Shown here piece after piece: positions 61,496 to 64,000 of a DNA stretch of 64,000 nucleotides. The stretch comes from Polytrichum commune (taxonomy: Eukaryota; Streptophyta; Polytrichopsida; Polytrichales; Polytrichaceae): positions 44,792,440 through 44,856,439 of the forward strand of contig OX485807.1 of NCBI GenBank assembly GCA_950295325.1. Reading direction: 5' to 3'. The first letter of the stretch is position 1. Each line of letters begins with the position of its first letter. The position numbers were made by a program, and so were the translations under genes. A model generated the notes under the pieces. The model saw nothing but the letters and a program-made list of their open reading frames with translations. It was not told the DNA's origin and searched no databases.

Positions 61496-61909
61496 TTGCT
61501 TCCGGGGTTTCACATAGAGACCATGATTGAGCAGGCTTGACATCTCCAATGTCACCATGTGATGCTTCCGATTGCCGAGTCTGCTTTCCTTTGTGGAAGG
61601 TTCAGCCAATTGTTGAGGAAGAAGAGGGTTAACCTAAATAAGTGATCCTTCGGTGAAGATGAAGAGTCGTGATGGCAAATGGCATGAGGATGCTACAAGT
61701 GAAAGGACAAGCTCTGCTTAATTGGCCTTGGGAACCTTGCATCAAACTGAAGAACATGTGATGGGAGGATTCTTACAAGGAGGGCTTTAAGATTACTTCA
61801 TGGAAGATACTTAAGAGAGGCAATAATTTCCAAACCCTTCACCTCCGAGGAGAATGTGAGGCGTTCCTGAGGAAGGTTGAGAACACAGAAGAGCATTTAT
61901 ATGGCCATC

Positions 61910-62522
61910 GATGCTGTAGTTTATCTTCATCTACTATACTTCATAGTATGGATGGAGGGTTGGTGACACAATTGCCGTTCCAAAGTTTCAAAACAGGCGG
62001 TTGTCGATGACTGCATTTAGAACATGATCGATGATGTAGTTTATCTTCATCTACTATACTTTGTAGTATGGATGGACGGTTGGTGACACAATTGCCGTTC
62101 CAAAGTTTCAAAACGGTCGGTTGTCGATGACTGCATTTAGAACATGATCGATGATGTAGTTTATCTTCATCTACTATACTTTGTAGTATGGATGGACGGT
62201 TGGTGATGCAGTTGCCGTTCCAAAGTTTCAAAACGGTCTGCCGTGGATGATTGTATTTAGAATATGTTCGATGATGTAGTTTATCTTCATCTACCATACT
62301 TCGTAGTATGGATGGACGGTTGGTGACGCAGTTGCCGTTCCAAAGTTTCAAAACGGTCCGCTGTCGATGACTTCATTTAGAACATCTGAGCATTTACATG
62401 GCCATCGATGTTGTAGTTTATCTTCATCTACTATACTTCGTAGTATGGATGGACAGTTGGTGACCCAGTTGCCTTTCGAAAGTTTCAAAACGGTCGGCTG
62501 TTGATGACGACATTTAGAACAT
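61910..62522. repeat. 120-bp tandem array, five units
   Basis: Units start at 61910, 62030, 62150 and 62270, exactly 120 bp apart, and at 62407 after a 17-bp insertion. Each has GTAGTTTATCTTCATCTAC, a small hairpin ATACTTCGTAGTAT (or a variant), GGATGGACGGTTGGTGA, TTGCCGTTCCAAAGTTTCAA and TTTAGAACAT. Because 120 is a multiple of three, one minus-strand frame is open across about 3.4 units (61941-62351), giving a 40-residue repeat with KLWNGNCVTNRPSIL and VDEDKLHHR. No homology recognised. Confidence 0.95.
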
Positions 62523-63113
62523 GCGGTCCAAAAGTGGTCCAAGACATCAGTTCATATATACATGTACAACAAGTTGGGATGGAGTGTGTGAGACTAGCCC
62601 GGACATTGATTTATATGCATAGGTGTAACATGTTGGGGTGGCATGGGTCCAAACTACATTAAATATTAAATTTAGGATCACCAATTCAATTTTCCTCTTG
62701 CTTAGTATCGATTGTAAACCGCCCATGTAGTGGACATCACCAACACTAAATGTAAACCTGACATTATTTGTCATTCTTTGTAGATTTTTTCTGTGCATTA
62801 TAGATTACAAAGTTGCAAATACTGTCCCTTAATAAAATCGGATTTTCATCCAATTCAATCATCCATGATAATATTTCATCAACCAACTGCTAGATGCAAA
62901 ATATACCAAATTAAAAGTGGATATATTAATAGTAAGGTTGGGATGATAGTACTTGTAAACATATTCATAAGAAATACCATTAGAAAACTTACCATAGCGA
63001 TATAAAGTACCATATGACACCCGATACAACCATTTTTTTTTGGCTTCTTAGGCATTTAGGAGGCCCGGATGGTGCACCTTCCATTAAACCAAATTGCACC
63101 TCACCGTATTGCC
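62523..63113. other. Spacer between the 120-bp array and the copia fragment
   Basis: AT-rich, no gene or structure recognised. The region just before 63114 may belong to a more decayed part of the copia element. Confidence 0.5.
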
Positions 63114-63632
63114 TTGAGAGGATTTTGCGATGTAGATTGGATGGGAGATGCAAACGACCGGTGATCCACTACGGGGTACGTGTTTCTTGTTGGCATTGGA
63201 GTCATTTCGTGGAAATGCAAGAAACAACCAACTATTGGATTGTCTACGACGGAGGCGGAGTACATGGCCAGTAGCCATTGCACGAAGGAAGCAGTTTGGC
63301 TTCATCAACTTTTGGCGGATGTGAGATACATGCAAGAAGGACCGACATCCATCATGTGTGATAATCAAGGATGCATATTAACACTTGCAAAAAATCCCAC
63401 ACACCATTCTCGCACCAAGCATATTGATGTACACCATCACTTCATTAAAAAGGAACTAGAAAACCAAGAGATATGTTTGAAGTATTATTCAACGGAGGAT
63501 ATGATAGTGGACATGTTAACCAAACCACTTGCAAAGGATAGGCATCAAACATTAACAAAGGCAATGGACTTAGAAGCCTTTGACTACTCGCAAAGTGGGA
63601 GTTTAGAAGATAAAGCATTAGATTGCTTGTAG
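63114..63632 (+). pseudogene. Ty1/copia RNase H domain, 3' end of a degenerate polyprotein
   Basis: A plant Ty1/copia element. In one frame: [42 protein letters not shown], the CDNQGC motif, [10 protein letters not shown] and [13 protein letters not shown]. The RNase H acidic residues (D, E, D) are visible. An in-frame TGA at 63162-63164 interrupts the domain where copia elements usually have arginine, so this copy is inactive. Sequence upstream of 63114 does not continue in frame as reverse transcriptase. The stop at 63630-63632 ends the polyprotein; a 3' LTR should follow, but its start is not identifiable before the window ends. Confidence 0.85.
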
Positions 63633-64000
63633 TCAATAAAAATGTAATGAAAGAGGCATGAGAAACAATAAGGTTGGAATAAGGTGACAATGCTAATCGG
63701 AAGAGGGATAAGAATTATTTCATATTGTTTATATGAACCAATGAAAAAAAGAAACAATAAAAGGCACAACAAAGAGAGCATGAGGCTATCTCACTCTAAG
63801 CATTGTTCATATGCCATTGTGTAGGGTGTATATGCTTGTACAATCTCATCTCTAGTCTTATTGGCTTCCAATTGGTTGTGCCTATGCTTGTGCACTGCAC
63901 TTGGTCAAATTAAAATGAACTCATTGCCAAACTATTGCATGGATAAATAGTGTGAGTTTCAATGACTGTCATAATTGCATGTACTTACATAGAGAGATCG
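63633..64000 (+). other. Downstream flank of the copia fragment, possible LTR start
   Basis: After the polyprotein stop the sequence is AT-rich with no obvious polypurine tract. An LTR is expected from element structure but cannot be shown without the second copy. Confidence 0.3.

Noticed and set aside
61910-62522. 120-bp repeats as a real protein gene
   Set aside because: No start context, no splice pattern and no recognised homology; kept as a repeat with a finding.

Overview
This 64 kb window looks like nuclear DNA of a land plant, AT-rich and gene-sparse. It holds five recognisable protein genes, all with many introns and canonical GT-AG splice sites, plus one tRNA gene. The rest is dominated by small DNA transposons, decayed retrotransposons and short-period tandem arrays. 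The proteins resemble plant orthologues. One of them, a MOK-type kinase, belongs to a family tied to cilia and flagella that I know to be absent from flowering plants. With a copia element and a TBCCD1 gene of plant type, this points to a land plant with swimming sperm (fern, lycophyte or bryophyte). I cannot narrow it further from the sequence.

Layout. 1-4.4 kb: the 5' part of a glutamyl endopeptidase (GEP) gene on the minus strand, running off the left edge. 4.4-24.4 kb: about 20 kb with no convincing gene; it contains MITEs of at least two families, a hAT-type element with a transposase remnant, a LINE-like remnant, a 50-bp tandem array, and a large inverted repeat at 10.1-11.3 kb. 24.4-28.1 kb (+): a seven-exon gene for a DUF1338 2-oxoadipate dioxygenase/decarboxylase (lysine catabolism; rice FLO7 family). 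29.0-33.4 kb (-): a nine-exon TBCCD1 gene, convergent with the previous one. 35.4-45.5 kb: repeats, including LINE fragments with endonuclease-like and RNase H-like pieces. 45.5-48.1 kb (+): a complete four-exon SRP9 gene. 48.8 kb (-): tRNA-Glu(CTC). 51.8-58.8 kb (-): the MOK kinase gene, whose introns are full of repeats. 58.8-64 kb: tandem arrays with periods of about 250 and 120 bp, then a Ty1/copia RNase H fragment at the right edge.

The genes do not form a pathway. SRP9 and the tRNA serve translation and protein targeting, GEP is a peptidase, DUF1338 acts in lysine breakdown, and TBCCD1 and MOK both belong to families with roles around centrioles, basal bodies or cilia. The exon models were built by splicing the raw sequence by eye: reading frames stay open across junctions and agree with remembered family motifs. 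The five genes are therefore well supported, except the first exon of GEP and two tail exon boundaries of MOK.

I found no clear new multi-gene system. The most interesting items are the MOK gene structure (a 7-nt coding first exon and a GC-AG intron), a filled/empty pair of repeat copies in two introns of the DUF1338 gene that exposes a TA target site, a MITE family with about 24-bp inverted ends, the >1 kb inverted pair at 10.1-11.3 kb, and a 120-bp array that keeps a reading frame open.
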